Of a stretch of 64,000 bases of DNA, positions 1 through 12,171 are shown piece by piece (within the stretch, counting starts at the first letter, position 1; every line of letters begins with the position of its first letter). This stretch comes from Branchiostoma floridae (lineage: Eukaryota > Chordata > Leptocardii > Amphioxiformes > Branchiostomatidae). Below the pieces are notes generated by a model that was given only the letters and a program-made list of their open reading frames with translations, searched no databases and had not been told where the DNA came from. The DNA is taken from the NCBI RefSeq assembly GCF_000003815.2, contig NC_049984.1, forward strand, positions 9,516,398 to 9,580,397. Reading direction: 5' to 3'. Made by a program: the position numbers and the translations under genes.

Positions 1-3000
1 CTCAGTTGGCCGTTCCCTCCTGAAGAAGCGGACTACATCCATACCCCTGATGGGACATACGATGCACTGATGCACCATTTTGTGTACAACAAAACATGGC
101 TCCTAACAAAGTTTCCACCTGAAACACCTTACATATGTAAGTGACAATGTGCAACCTTTTCCCCCAATTCTGTAAGTACTAGTATTCTGCATTAATTTTA
201 CAGACACAAGTACAGGCTTTAAGGTAGTATCTCAGGGTGGCTGAGCAAAATTTCAAAATGATATTTTCCAAAAAATTTACTATCAATGTTATTTTCTATG
301 TAATTCTATTTTCATAATCTAACATACTTTCCCATCAAATGTTCCTTTTTGTCTGTCAAAATTCAAGGTCAAAGTAGCTGTCTAAAATTACGCAAAAATT
401 TCAAACTCATCATAACTTTTAAAACTTGATATCATTGGATAGGTCTTAGTAAAACAAATAGAATGGTTTTATTTCAACAAAATCGGACATACCGTTAGAG
501 AGTTATGGCCATTGAAAGGCCTGAAAATTATGCATAATTTCTCTTGATCAGCTAATTAAATATGCAAGATTACAATATCTCCGTACTCATACAAGATACA
601 AGGAAAAAAATTGGTGGACAGGGGTTTTATAATATGTTCATTTGAATTATTGTCCTGAAATTTATACATCTAGTTCAGAAATGATGAATAATCCTGAATA
701 ATTGAGTTCCAGGGGTAATAAAATCAGAGTCCACTAATTAAATATGCAAAATCACCATATTTTCCCTATCCTTGAAGATACAAGAAAAAAAATTAGTATA
801 CAGGGGTTTTAGCACATGCTGAATTCAAATTTGACCTCAAACACTCAACATCACTTTGGTCTTTTTACAACCTGTAAAAGTGGATTACGTCACTACTACC
901 ACAACAACTTGATTTTTACGGCCTAATTTTTGAAAAACTGTTCATCGAAAATGTGTAAAATTAGTTTTATTATGAAATTTACCCTGTAAGGAAAAACTTC
1001 GTGCGCTCCCGACGCAAAACAATGTTATTTAGTGCTCCCAAATGCTGTTAGCATAAGGGGTAATTAAGATTTCAGGAAAAAAATTAATAAAAAATCAGCA
1101 TGACAAGGTATGATAAAATCCACGCCCAGATCTATTCAAATCACTATTATGCACATTTCTGAAAAGTTTCAATAATAACAGACAAAATACAAGTCAAAAT
1201 TTAGGCTTTTTAGGCTTTTTTTTCTAAAAATGGGCGTGGCCTAAAAGTAGTTGATGACGTCATTGTGACATCATAGCAATTTGCATAAATTATCTTTATG
1301 CGTTAGGGTACTACCTTAGAAAAAATCAAGGTCCATACATTATCTAAGATGGTAATTTTAGAAGACCAAAAACACCCCCAAAACTCCTCAGCCACCCTGA
1401 AATCCTACCTTAAGGAGAGACTTGTGCTTGCCTAAGAAAGCAGGGGCTATTACCCATGAAATAACATTACATACTACTACTACAGACAGATTTGTTAATG
1501 AGGAAAGTTCCTTTGAAAATGATACTGTTTTATTTACCTATGTTATTTGCTTTATCCTTCAGCTATCATTAGAGACCCTTTCCATCATCTGAAGTCCCAG
1601 ATGAATTACTACCACCTTCCCATGATCCTAGGCATTGAGGATTCTAAAGATGCTGTAAAAACCTTCCTGAAAGACCCCTGGAGGTATAGGAACAAGTCTG
1701 AAGTTTTTTTCGACCACGTAAATGTGACTTGGGACGGTACCAGAAACCCCTTGAGCTTTGACCTGGGGTGGCCAGCTGAAAAGGCAGACAAAGAGGTAAG
1801 GAATGATCACTAATTTTTGTTTTAAAATTAACAGTATTATCTATATTTCATCAAATGTCCTTGACATTTCAAGAATAGATGGTACATGTAGTTAATTAAC
1901 ATACATTAATACATTGGATCTGATCATTTATGATTGTTGATGGTAAAATTTGAGCAGGTACTTTTCAGCTTCTGCTTTTAGCAACTGTTTATTTCTTTTC
2001 TTGAACAACATTCAGGAAGAAGCTAGCATCTACATCACTCAACTGGACAAAGAGTTTACCCTTGTGATGATATTAGAGCACTTGGATGAATCAGTTGTTA
2101 TGCTGAGGCGTTTGATGTGCTGGGAGATTAGGGACGTTGTCTATTTCTTGAGAATTGAAAATAAGCGCTACTACGCTTTCAAGAGGTATGAAGCAACACC
2201 AGAAGAACTGGATAATCACCGTCGTTGGAGTGCAGTGGATTACATGTTGTATGACACTTTCAACAAGTCGCTTTGGAGAAAGATTGCTGCTCAGGTAATG
2301 GTAATTTTCGTGCCGTTGTGCTGACATGCATCAAACTTCAAAGGTTCTCCATCTTCATAAGCCAATTCTTTATGATATAGAAGAGCCAGACTGTGAATTT
2401 TGAACAGATTTCAGACATCACACAAGATATGACTTTTGACTTGACTTAAACCAACTACACACAAAACACCAACAGCTGTGATTCAAGTCTGGGACTCATC
2501 AGCAATACTACAGAATGCTTGAACTGTTAGTTACACCAGCCTGAAGAAGTATTTGCCTAATATTAAAACCAAAATTTCCCCTCTATTATCATTTATAGGG
2601 TCCAGACTTTTTTGATGAGCTCCAATACTTTAGACGCATCAGGGTGGAAGTGAGTCATCATTGCACGGAAATGATGAATACACACAAAAATGAAACACTG
2701 ACTGTCAAAGAATCCAGATGGAGTCCTGAGTTTGACGTGGACTACACATACTGTTCATACATATACTCAAAAAGGGTGAGTATAAAAAAATGCAATTATA
2801 TATCATCCATATCAGAATATTGCAATTCCATGCCAATTTACACTTTTCTTTCGCTTCATATATAAATTTGCTTTCTAGGTTCGCAGACTTGATGAAGTGA
2901 TGCGGGGGTACAGAATTACCAGAAAGGAATTAGACCACAGTGTCATGGACACGGTTATCAACGTATTGCTCAAACACAAAGGATTTCCCACGTTCAAAAA

Positions 3001-3082
3001 CATACAAGATGCCCATGCAGCTGGTATTGTAGGTATGCATACTCATAAGATACGTGCTGTGGGTAAGTACCAGTACAGATGA
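1..3082 (+). CDS. Galactose-3-O-sulfotransferase-like (Gal3ST family), 5' truncated by window edge
   Basis: Exons seen: 1-136, 1563-1795, 2016-2294, 2599-2775 and 2879 onward, in continuous frame. Family members are Golgi type II membrane enzymes that transfer sulfate from PAPS to the 3-OH of galactose on glycolipids or glycans. Support is the PAPS 3'-phosphate-binding type motif SIIRDPFHHLKSQMNYY at the start of exon 2, the block FDLGW, and LVMILEHLDESVVMLRR..CWEIRDVVYF, which resembles the conserved central part of galactosylceramide sulfotransferase. The N-terminal anchor and the 5'-phosphosulfate site lie upstream of the window. The 3' end is uncertain. Frame runs to a stop at 3080-3082, but a GT donor at 3033 could lead to a further exon that I do not find. 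Which paralogue it is cannot be decided. Confidence 0.8.
219..1413. mobile_element. Non-autonomous TIR element with TTAA target duplication (piggyBac/Kolobok type)
   Basis: It lies in the first visible intron of the sulfotransferase gene. Both ends are flanked by TTAA (219-222 and 1410-1413). The inner termini are imperfect inverted repeats: left GGTAGTATCTCAGGGTGG.. and right the complement of ..CCACCCTGAAATCCTACC, 21 of 23 bases matching. No coding capacity was seen. Inside, a block of about 100 bp beginning CTAATTAAATATGCAA occurs twice (from about 552 and about 735). TTAA duplications are typical of the piggyBac and Kolobok groups; which one is not resolved. Confidence 0.75.
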
Positions 3083-3468
3083 TTCGGGTACAGGTCCGGA
3101 TCAGGTCAAGAGGATTAGGTCCAGCCCTGGATCTGCACCTGATTGTTTGTTACAACTTGCGTCCTCAACTCTGGATCTTTGACATGTGTCTATGAAAACT
3201 GAAAATTTCGAGGTGGACTAAAAATGTGGTCATCTTGAGACCAAGTTTAAGCTCTTGTTATTTAATTGGACCGGTAAGACACTGAACATGTGAACGCCTG
3301 CCAATCTGTTCATTTTCTAATCGGTCAAAAATCTGGTCCACTGAATTTTCCAGGTCCAGTGTTTGCAGACTGGTTCAACAAGAAAAAAATGGTTTGGTAC
3401 CGGTACCCACCCCTAATACGCACTATTCAAAAACTGAATAAAGACATGGGCAAGTGTATTTCATGTAC

Positions 3469-5268
3469 CTCAAATCTGTATGGCTTGGTGGGCATGTCCA
3501 CACATGCAATGTCAGCCAGGGACTTGAACTGGGCATTGTGGTGGTCCTTCAGGAAGGACAGGACAGGAACCACTCCCTCTGGTGAGATCAACACCTGGCA
3601 AGACACAAGTTGGATAGGTTAGAACACATGCTAACTATGCTTTAATGCAGAGAGAAATCAAGAATTTTCCTTTATCAAAGTTTATGTGTTATACATGTAA
3701 GCTGGAGGTACATCCTTTCTCTAATGGTTACTAAGATACATGTAAATGTATATTTACTTCTAGAGATATTGCATAATATCTGGATCATCATTGTTAAGTC
3801 CATTTCAATGATATGTTAAGTTTGCATTGTGCTACTCTACGACATACACACTGTATCAGTGTTAATGAATACAATAGAAATACAAAATGTAAAAGTATCC
3901 AAAGTAACATTTAAAGATTTTGTAACCACTTTTCAATTGCCCTTGGCTTACTTGTGTGTTAAAATATTGAGCTGATATTAGACTTCTGTAGGTTAGGTAT
4001 GACATTTAAGATAAGCAAATATGATACATTTGTACCTCGAGTTCATTTTGGCTGGTAACCTGGACTGTCTGCACGTACTTGGGGAGACATTCGGCCACAT
4101 ACTCCCCAAACACTGTCAGCTGGTTTCTCATCACTTCATCCTGGGGCCGTATGGTAGCTGGGATACATGCAATGAAGAAAATCCTTTACAAACTCTCAAC
4201 AATGGTAAAAGAAGACCAGAGAACTTTCCTAACTTTCAACTTTTCACATTTGTATTCATGTACACATTAATTGCATTAACTATGATTTTAGAATACCTAT
4301 ATAGAAAAAGATGGTTAAATTGTATGAATGATAATTTTCAAATATCCTTTGATTTGTGAAAAGTATGTTATTCAGCCTGTGGCTGTGATAAACATGTGCC
4401 TTCCTGAGCTGATCACAATGATCATGTGTGTAATAAACCATTTTTTCATTCATATTGAATCATGATCATAATAAACTGATCATTAAGATCATAATAAACA
4501 ATTCATACATTGTACATTTTAAAATAAGCCGGTCTTAATATTGATGATAATAAACCATTCATTAATTCATTTATACATTGTACAGTCAATAGGACTTGTA
4601 ACAAAGGAGCTTTAGAAAAGCTCCTTGTTGTAACGTGCACTTTACAAAATGTATAATATTCTTAACTTTAGAAAAAGTACTTTCGTTACCAAAACAACAC
4701 TGGTACTTAGTACCTTTCTGAGAACATGCCATTCCCTAAATAACAACGCACACATTAGTAGTGTATCTCATGGTATGCAGCTGGCTACTAGTATGTATTA
4801 AAGCTCCCATTCCACAAAATTTTGAAACGTGCAAAATTTTGCCTTGCAACACCTGCTTGGTTGAGATACTTATGTAACATGACTTACTCAGTCCACCTGA
4901 CGCATTGGAACAAAGCACTCTCGCACTAGTATGGAGAGCCTGACGCTTTAAATGAGCTGGAGAAGAAAAAACAGCATGTCATTTTCCACAAGAGCAGGTA
5001 CGATTTGCTGAAGATAAAATTATGTTACGACGGATGGCGTTCAAGAACTTTGTATACTATAACATGTTCTGTGCCGGTGACCTCACCCCATTCAAAGCTA
5101 ACACAACAGACTAACAAAGACAATGCGTTCCCAATTTAGTACGCTAGCAATCCATAGAGTTTCTTAGATTTATCAAATGCTTAATAAAACACACTACAGC
5201 GAATCCTCACCCCCATTTCGTAGCAAATTTCCAGACGAGTGCAGTAACCTTCCCAAACAGGCCGCCAT
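3469..5268 (-). CDS. NDUFS3: NADH dehydrogenase iron-sulfur protein 3 (complex I 30 kDa subunit), 5' four exons only
   Basis: Minus-strand exons: 5268-5211 (ATG), 4956-4888, 4157-4036 and 3594-3469, all in phase, giving about 125 residues. The N-terminus is arginine-rich and acid-poor ([31 protein letters not shown]), as expected for a mitochondrial targeting peptide. It is followed by [27 protein letters not shown] and [35 protein letters not shown], characteristic of the complex I 30 kDa subunit. That subunit forms part of the hydrophilic arm next to the quinone site. The usual length is about 260 residues. The second half, including the family signature around ERE-W-D-F-G, is not found below 3469, where the convergent sulfotransferase gene begins. 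The last donor, at 3468, is normal, so the gene is cut off rather than visibly decayed. Confidence 0.88.
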
Positions 5269-5628
5269 TTTGGTTAGCACTGGTGAACAAGACGGCTGCG
5301 ATTGGTTGATATCTATCACGTGATAACAAAATTGTGATGATTTATTTCGCATTTTAGAAAATAACATAGATTCGTGGCAAAATTATAACAGGAAATACTG
5401 TAAAATGAATCTTAAAACTTTCGTTCAAGGTGGACTAGTCAAGGTGAATATAATTTTGATTCGCACCAGATCAAGAGGTCAAAGGTTGTCTTCGGCAAAA
5501 AACAAAGTGGTCGTCTGCTAGCAGCTCCCCACTAAAACCGATGTCGTATGGCTGATCACTGGTTTTATCTGCTTATATCTTCCCCTTAAGTGCATTTTGG
5601 CAGAGGAAGAAATTTGTTACTGAAGACC
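5269..5628. promoter_or_regulatory. Bidirectional promoter region NDUFS3 / CDK10
   Basis: These 360 bp separate two divergent start codons. Visible elements near the NDUFS3 start are an inverted CCAAT box (ATTGG, 5301-5305) and a palindromic E-box TCACGTGA (5316-5323), a USF/TFE-type site. The NDUFS3 start codon itself sits in CAAAATGGCGGCC (minus strand), which matches the YY1 motif. No TATA box is evident on either side. Assignment of factors is inference from motif only. Confidence 0.5.
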
Positions 5629-8600
5629 ATGTCTGAAAAAGACAGACGGTTGTCTTCTGCGAGCTCGACGTCGACTGCAACGGAGAGGGGAGGGGGGCAG
5701 GAGAGAGAGAAGCTACAGTTGCTGTCCCTTTCCACTGGCAAGTTTATGGACATTCCAGAGAAAGACAGGGTTGGTTTCAACATTTGCAGAAGGTTTAGCA
5801 TGATCGTTACTTAGTGAACTGTTAGTTTTAGCCACTATTGCACTATGGTATAAACTTTGTATGATAAAAGTTACAGATACTAATGCCATAGTTTTAAAAC
5901 TAATTTTGATTAAATTGGTTAACTATGTTATTTGCATCCCCCTCATCAGATTGGTAAATGTCGGAGTGTTCAAGAGTTTGAGAAACTCAACAGACTCGGC
6001 GAGGGCACCTATGGCATAGTTTGTAAGTATGATACATCTTTGCTATGTTATTTGTGTTTCTTTCCCTTTGAATGTCTAGATTGTATCAAAAATATAATCT
6101 GAAATGTCAGTCTACAGTCACATGTTTGCTTTTTCAAATTTACATTTACGATACATCAGATTGATTAAAGAGTAATGTTAATCTTCCAATGTTCCAGATC
6201 GAGCCAGGGACACACGGTCCGGAGAGATTGTTGCTCTTAAGAAGATGAGGATGGATCGGGAGAAGGATGGTAAATCTGCATCCGTCTACCTCAACTGTAT
6301 AAACCTGGACACGTATTTGTGAAACTAATTTATGTATTGCAACATTACTATTCTTTGCACATGTCCATATCCATCCCTGTTTGTTTGTACATTGATCATT
6401 ATGCAATTGCTAGTACTAGTTATCTAATGCATTGTGGGCTAAGCAGATGAGATGGACAATGTGAAGAGACTACACACATGTATATGCATCCATCCCCATT
6501 CTAGACCCTTTGTTTTGTTTGTACTTACTAGCATTGATCATTATGTAGCTGACAGTACTAAGTAATCCAATGTATTGTGAGCTAAACAGTAAATAAGATG
6601 ATGAGATGGACCATGTGCAGAGACTATACAGGCTTTACATTGACGTCATACTAATCATAATTTGAATCCTGTGACGGCCATGTTGGCGGGTAATTGAATA
6701 AAGCATTAGCATCTTTGTATGCTTAACAGAAGTATGCTGACAAACATGGCGCAGATGATGTCAAATGAAGGAGGTTTGGACCTCCTTGGTCAAATGAAAG
6801 GCCTGAATATGCAAATTCTGTACTTTCCACTATCAAATGAAATGTATCGTTTACATCCCCCTCTTCCCCAGGACTGCCCATCAGTGGGCTACGTGAGATC
6901 ACACTGCTGCTGAATGTGACCCACAGGAACATTGTTGACCTGAAGGAAGTAGTGGTGGGGACCAAGAGTCTAGAAAGCATCTTCCTGGTCATGGAGTACT
7001 GTGAACAGGACCTGGCCAGCCTGTTAGATAATATGGACACCCCATTCTCAGAGGCACAGGTCTGTGTGGACCAATCTGATCAGAGCACTACTCATAGTTT
7101 CTTGCAATGGAAGTAGTCTAGTATCCAAACCTATAAGTATTACTGCCACTGAGTCTCTTTGTCTTATTTGTGGAAAACAACAAAAGACTTGGCAGCTATG
7201 GATACCAGGTTTGTATACCAGGCTATAACTAATATAATGGAAAGTCTTGTGATTTGAAGTTCAATGGAAGCTGCCATAGGATTAATTCTAGTTCACCTTT
7301 ATCTGCAGGGTAACCTAAATCCATTGTATTTACAAACATGATACTTATATATGGTGGTTTCAACTGCAAGAAATATATGAAAATATTTGCAATTTAAAAC
7401 CACCGTCCATTAATTTGATGTTTAAAAAGAAGGGTGTTCTGTCCTTGGTACTTCAGGTGAAGTGCATCATGCTGCAGGTGTTCAATGGGCTGGAATATCT
7501 CCATGACAACTTCATCATCCACAGGGACCTGAAGGTTTCCAACCTCCTCATGACAGACAAGGGCTGCATCAAGATTGGTGAGTCAGGTGGTGGGAATCAA
7601 AGGATACAAGCTACTGCTAAATGAGTGTAATACAATGTATTTTATTCTCTTAGGATATGATCCATCATACTAGGAAATCTTCACACTGATGCATGGATAG
7701 ATTCTACGCTGTCGGTAGTATACAATTTTGTTTTTAAGGTAAGGATTAGGTGTTATATATATTTGAGTTAAATATGTAAGTTCAGAGGACCTTGCATTGT
7801 GTTGAAATGTGAGTGCTATAAATATAGATGAGCTATAACTGTCATAGAATTATCTTACCCATAATTGATAAATGTAGGACCATGTTTTCAGTCTTCTCAG
7901 GTATACTTAAACATTGCTATGAAATTAATAGTTTTCACCAGCATACTAAAATGGATGAGATGTAAAATGGAAGTAACACGTTCTGTTGTTCTTGTATTCC
8001 ATTGTCTATAGCTGACTTTGGTCTTGCCAGAACATTTGGACTGCCACCCAAGCCTATGACCCCCAGAGTTGTGACCCTCTGGTACAGGTCACCTGAGCTA
8101 CTGCTGGGGGCCAAGACACAAACTACAGCTGTAGACATGTGGTAGGTTTCACTCTGCACCATAGATTGTTCATGCCNNNNNNNNNNNNNNNNNNNNNNNN
8201 NNNNNNNNNNNNNNNNNNNNNNNNNNNNNNNNNNNNNNNNNNNNNNNNNNNNNNNNNNNNNNNNNNNNNNNNNNNNNNNNNNNNNNNNNNNNNNNNNNNN
8301 NNNNNNNNNNNNNNNNNNNNNNNNNNNNNNNNNNNNNNNNNNNNNNNNNNNNNNNNNNNNNNNNNNNNNNNNNNNNNNNNNNNNNNNNNNNNNNNNNNNN
8401 NNNNNNNNNNNNNNNNNNNNNNNNNNNNNNNNNNNNNNNNNNNNNNNNNTTTTCCCCCATGCATATGCAATATATCAAACGGGAGAGCTATAACTCAAAT
8501 GTGGTGACTTGAATATCCTTTGTTACCTTTCAGGGCTGCTGGTTGTATATTTGGGGAGCTTCTGGCCCATAAGCCTTTGCTTCCAGGCAGATCAGAAATC

Positions 8601-10355
8601 CACCAACTGGAACTTATTGTGGAATTGCTAGGTATATCACTTTTTAAGGACATATGTCATAGTTAGCTGTACTTAATTCTCATAAAGGTAGTTGACTGGC
8701 ACAATGTAGCACATCTTCAGCTGAAACCCATCATTGCACTAATTTTTTTAAGCAACAACAGATTAAGCAGCAGATTTAAGTACAGCCTTTCATATTTATT
8801 GTCCTTCACATTTTCATAATGTTAGTCAAATACTTGAATACAAATAGTTGTGAACAGTCTTACCGCCCCTACGGCCACCTGAGCTGAGTGAGTGAAGTGT
8901 CAGATCAAAATATCAGAGCTCAGAAAAGTACATGTATGTCACCAACAATCTAAAATTTACAAACTCTTTACCACCTATTCCAACACAATGCACCTTTCTA
9001 CCTAAGGTACCCCAAGTGAGGCCATCTGGCCTGGTTTCTCACAGCTGCCAGCATTAGAACAGATCAGCCTGAAGAAGCAGCCCTACAACAACCTAAAACA
9101 TCGCTTCCCTTGGCTGTCTGAAGCTGGACTCAGACTCCTCAACTTCCTCTTCATGTATGATCCTAAGAAAAGGTAAGTGCAGTGACAAGTTCCTTGATTT
9201 CACAAGTTCTGGTTGTATGTCTTCCTTTGTCCTGGCCTTTGGGACAGTAAACTTCAGATTACTTTGTAGAGTTCTTCCTGTTGCTTGATGCTGTTGCAGA
9301 CGTACTAGATCATGCGGTGGATGACTAGGGTCCAACATTAACTTAAATAGAGACATTGCAGCCTTGCTCCTCTCCTTAAAAGTTGGCAGATCTGGCACAG
9401 AACACCTACCGCCAAATTGGAGAAAACGCCCACATTAACTTAAAATTCAAATTTGTACAAGGTTGCTATCTCAACGTGCAGGACAAAGGTCTTTGTAGTG
9501 TTTTTCTTTTTAACTTTTATATCTAAGATGATATAGGCATTGTATCACAGATACAGAAGTGTTGAATCGTCATTGCTGAAATGTTTGGTCTTTTTCAGGG
9601 GCAGTGCAGAAGAGTGCATGAAAAGTTCCTACTTCAAAGAGAAGCCCCTCCCCACAGAGCCTGAGCTGATGCCCACCTTCCCTCACCACAGGAACAGGAG
9701 AAGAAGTGTGCAGAGACCTGAGGCCAGGTCAGGAATGGTTGCACTAGAAACATACTTCTCTGACAAGTGGTCAAAAATTGTACTTAAATTGATAATGAAC
9801 CTAATCAGGTATATATGGCTAGAAAGTTATTAAATGATACATAGTAAAATCATTATATACTTAATGACTTGAAGTATTCAGCTGGACAGTGCTTCTAAAG
9901 ATCATCCAAAGTTTATTTGTGATAACCTGAATTTCACAGCTTTTCCATCTGATAAAGCTTGTCTTTCAACATTTTGGTCATAATTTTCAACTTAACTTAT
10001 TTAAAGTATTTAACAAAAAGCAGTTCCATTGATCAATATCTACACTACATGGTAATCAATATACTTAATTTTCAGACCAAAGGATCAGGATACAGCCTAC
10101 AAAAGACCAGATTTTGGACAAGCTTTCTCCTCTCCAGTAAGTATAGTCTTAAAATTTACTGTGATTCTTTCTTTCTCATCACAGAGTTAAAATATTCAGC
10201 CTTTAATTTCATACCAATATCAATACCATAAGCTATTTGTTTTTTGTTACTGCTTTTTTTGAAAACAGAATGCTTTATGCACAGTATTATTAAACATCTG
10301 TAAATTAAGCAAACTTTTTTGTTGCTGTCCACAGGCAAAGAAGATGAAGCTATGA
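5629..10355 (+). CDS. CDK10: Cyclin-dependent kinase 10
   Basis: Eleven exons: 5629-5769, 5950-6022, 6198-6269, 6872-7059, 7457-7577, 8012-8141, 8534-8631, 9007-9172, 9599-9727, 10076-10136, 10335-10355. Together they give 399 residues (human about 360). Kinase landmarks: glycine loop GEGTYGIVY (64-72), catalytic Lys about 86 in VALKK, the alpha-C helix PISGLRE (98-104; PISSLRE in human, the old name of the gene), HRDLK (180-184), DFG (200-202) and T-loop [14 protein letters not shown]. The blocks [31 protein letters not shown] and [23 protein letters not shown] are CDK10-specific. CDK10 pairs with cyclin M and acts in ETS2 turnover and ciliogenesis. The C-terminus ends KKMKL after a lysine-rich tail. 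The first donor (GTTGGT) is weak. A 273-base N run lies in intron 6 and does not touch coding sequence. Confidence 0.95.
8177..8449. other. Assembly gap (N run)
   Basis: A run of 273 N lies inside the CDK10 intron between exons 8012-8141 and 8534-8631. The frame is continuous across it, so no exon appears to be lost. Confidence 0.99.
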
Positions 10356-11298
10356 CCATTGACCATCAACAAAATGTACAGACACAGTGGCTGCAGATCA
10401 CCCATGTTAGGCAATACACATCACAGCTCAGGCTGCCATGCCCTGGAACAATTTGTGAGCTGTTAGGTGATAAATCAGTGAGTTATGCTTTATGATGGAG
10501 TTATATGACAACCTTATTAGGTCAAGCAGCATCCTTAGAACAATCTGGAGGAAGTGTACAGAAGACAAATGGTGGCATTACCATGAATAAAGAAGGAACA
10601 TATTTATGCACAATATGTGGCACACTAAATCTGAACCTAAGAATCTATAAAGAATTATACTCCTATCCTATGTTGTTAGCACTGGAGTGTTGTATACAAA
10701 ACAATTTGTGTCATAACATGTTTGTAATGTCTTTAGAATTGTGCAACACAGGCATGCTGTCACGACTTAAATGTTTTTGTAAGGCTCTGATTGCCCTTGC
10801 TCTTTGCACAAAAAGCTTTACTGTTTTTTTTTACTGTTTGTTCACCAGTGACTGATGTTTGGTAACGCGTGATTGGTTAAAGTTGGAATATACCATCTTA
10901 CAGATTTCCAAATTGTACTAGGTAACTGCATATCATCATTTAGTATTTTTTTAAACTTAATGTCGAACTTTTGTGATCATTTTAGTCTATATTACATAAT
11001 TAAACAGAATTACTTTATAAATGTGTGTTGCTCCTATTTTGTTATCTTCCAACTCAAGTGGTATGCTTTGCATCTAATTCACTTCACCTGTGGAAACCTT
11101 AGTCCCCTGGAGACTCTATTGTTTGTAAGTTGCCTAGTTGTTAAGCAAACATATTATTTACAAAGTGTAAAGACATCTGATATGGCCTATTGTCTGCCAG
11201 TACTATTTGACTTGAGAACAAATATGTTGCTATGTATCTAGCTATGGGCCTTTATTCACGGTAGAGTACTACAACACACAACAGCAGGAACCCAAATC
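10356..11298. other. CDK10 3' flank and NHL-gene upstream region
   Basis: There is no recognisable gene. AATAAA-type hexamers near 10585 could end CDK10 mRNA. Reading frames here are AT-rich and resemble no family. The start of the NHL gene transcript is not evident. Confidence 0.5.
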
Positions 11299-12171
11299 AT
11301 GGCTGTACCATCAAGTTTGGGGAAGCAAAAGTATGAATCTCGGAGGGTCACCTTTGGTGGACAGGGACAAGGAGAAGGAGAGTTTGATGGTCTGAGGGGT
11401 GTTACAGTATCACACAAGGGAGACATCTATGTTGCAGACAGCGGGAACCAAAGAATCCAAGTCTTCACCCTGAAGGGAAGATTTGTCAGGCAGTTTCCAA
11501 CGTTCGTGTCATTTGAACAGAACATGTACCCACTTGATGTGGCCATCGACAAGGAGGAAAACCTGTGGGTGGTGGGGGAGACAAGGCCTGGTGATTTTGC
11601 CATGCAGTACTCCAAAAAGGGCAGGGTGTTGAGGAAGATCGACCTAAGGTATACGGGGGATAGAACGTCTTCTGGAGTTGCAGTGAACACCAGGAAGAAC
11701 CACATCCTTGTTGCACAAACCATAAGAAGCTATAAAATGCATGGTGAGGTGCAGGTGCTGAGGCCAGATGGAACGTGTGTGAGAACTGTGGGTCGTTACC
11801 AGGGGATGCAGGACCCACAGTATATAACTGTTGATGGACAAGGCAACATCATTGTGTCAGACCTCTGTACCCACTCTGTCTATGTGTACGATGAAGACGG
11901 CCAGTTTGTGCATAAGTTTGGAGATGAAAGTCTGTGGAAGCATCTCATCTACGGCATCTGTACAGACAAGTCAGGTAATATCATTGTCGCAGTGTCCACC
12001 GGTGGGGTTGTGGACATGTTCGATAACACAGGCAGGTTTCTCAAACACATCATGACAGACGTAGGGCCTCCGTGGACTGTTGCCATGGCAACAAAGGGGC
12101 GGCTTGTGGTGACTGATTATGACAGCAACACAGTCAACATTGTTCCAATTACTGAACCTGATGATGAGTGA
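11299..12171 (+). CDS. Single-exon NHL-repeat beta-propeller protein (TRIM2/3/71-like C-terminal type)
   Basis: An uninterrupted 290-residue frame begins at an ATG. It consists almost wholly of NHL repeats, six by eye. Repeat 1 (about 17-66) reads FGGQGQGEGEFDGLRGVTV..GDIYVADSGNQRIQVF, followed by blades near YPLDVAIDKEENLWV, SSGVAVNTRKNHILVA, DPQYITVDGQGNIIVSD, LIYGICTDKSGNIIVAV and WTVAMATKGRLVVTDYDSN. Such six-bladed propellers bind RNA or protein, most often at the C-terminus of RING/B-box TRIM proteins. No RING, B-box or coiled coil is seen upstream, and no splice acceptor is needed to open the frame. It may be a free NHL protein, an intronless retrocopy, or the last exon of a larger TRIM gene. 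The function is not assigned. Confidence 0.8.
   Translation: MAVPSSLGKQKYESRRVTFGGQGQGEGEFDGLRGVTVSHKGDIYVADSGNQRIQVFTLKGRFVRQFPTFVSFEQNMYPLDVAIDKEENLWVVGETRPGDFAMQYSKKGRVLRKIDLRYTGDRTSSGVAVNTRKNHILVAQTIRSYKMHGEVQVLRPDGTCVRTVGRYQGMQDPQYITVDGQGNIIVSDLCTHSVYVYDEDGQFVHKFGDESLWKHLIYGICTDKSGNIIVAVSTGGVVDMFDNTGRFLKHIMTDVGPPWTVAMATKGRLVVTDYDSNTVNIVPITEPDDE

Noticed and set aside
8123-8507. Long open frames on both strands across 8.1-8.5 kb
   Set aside because: They consist almost wholly of N; this is an assembly gap.
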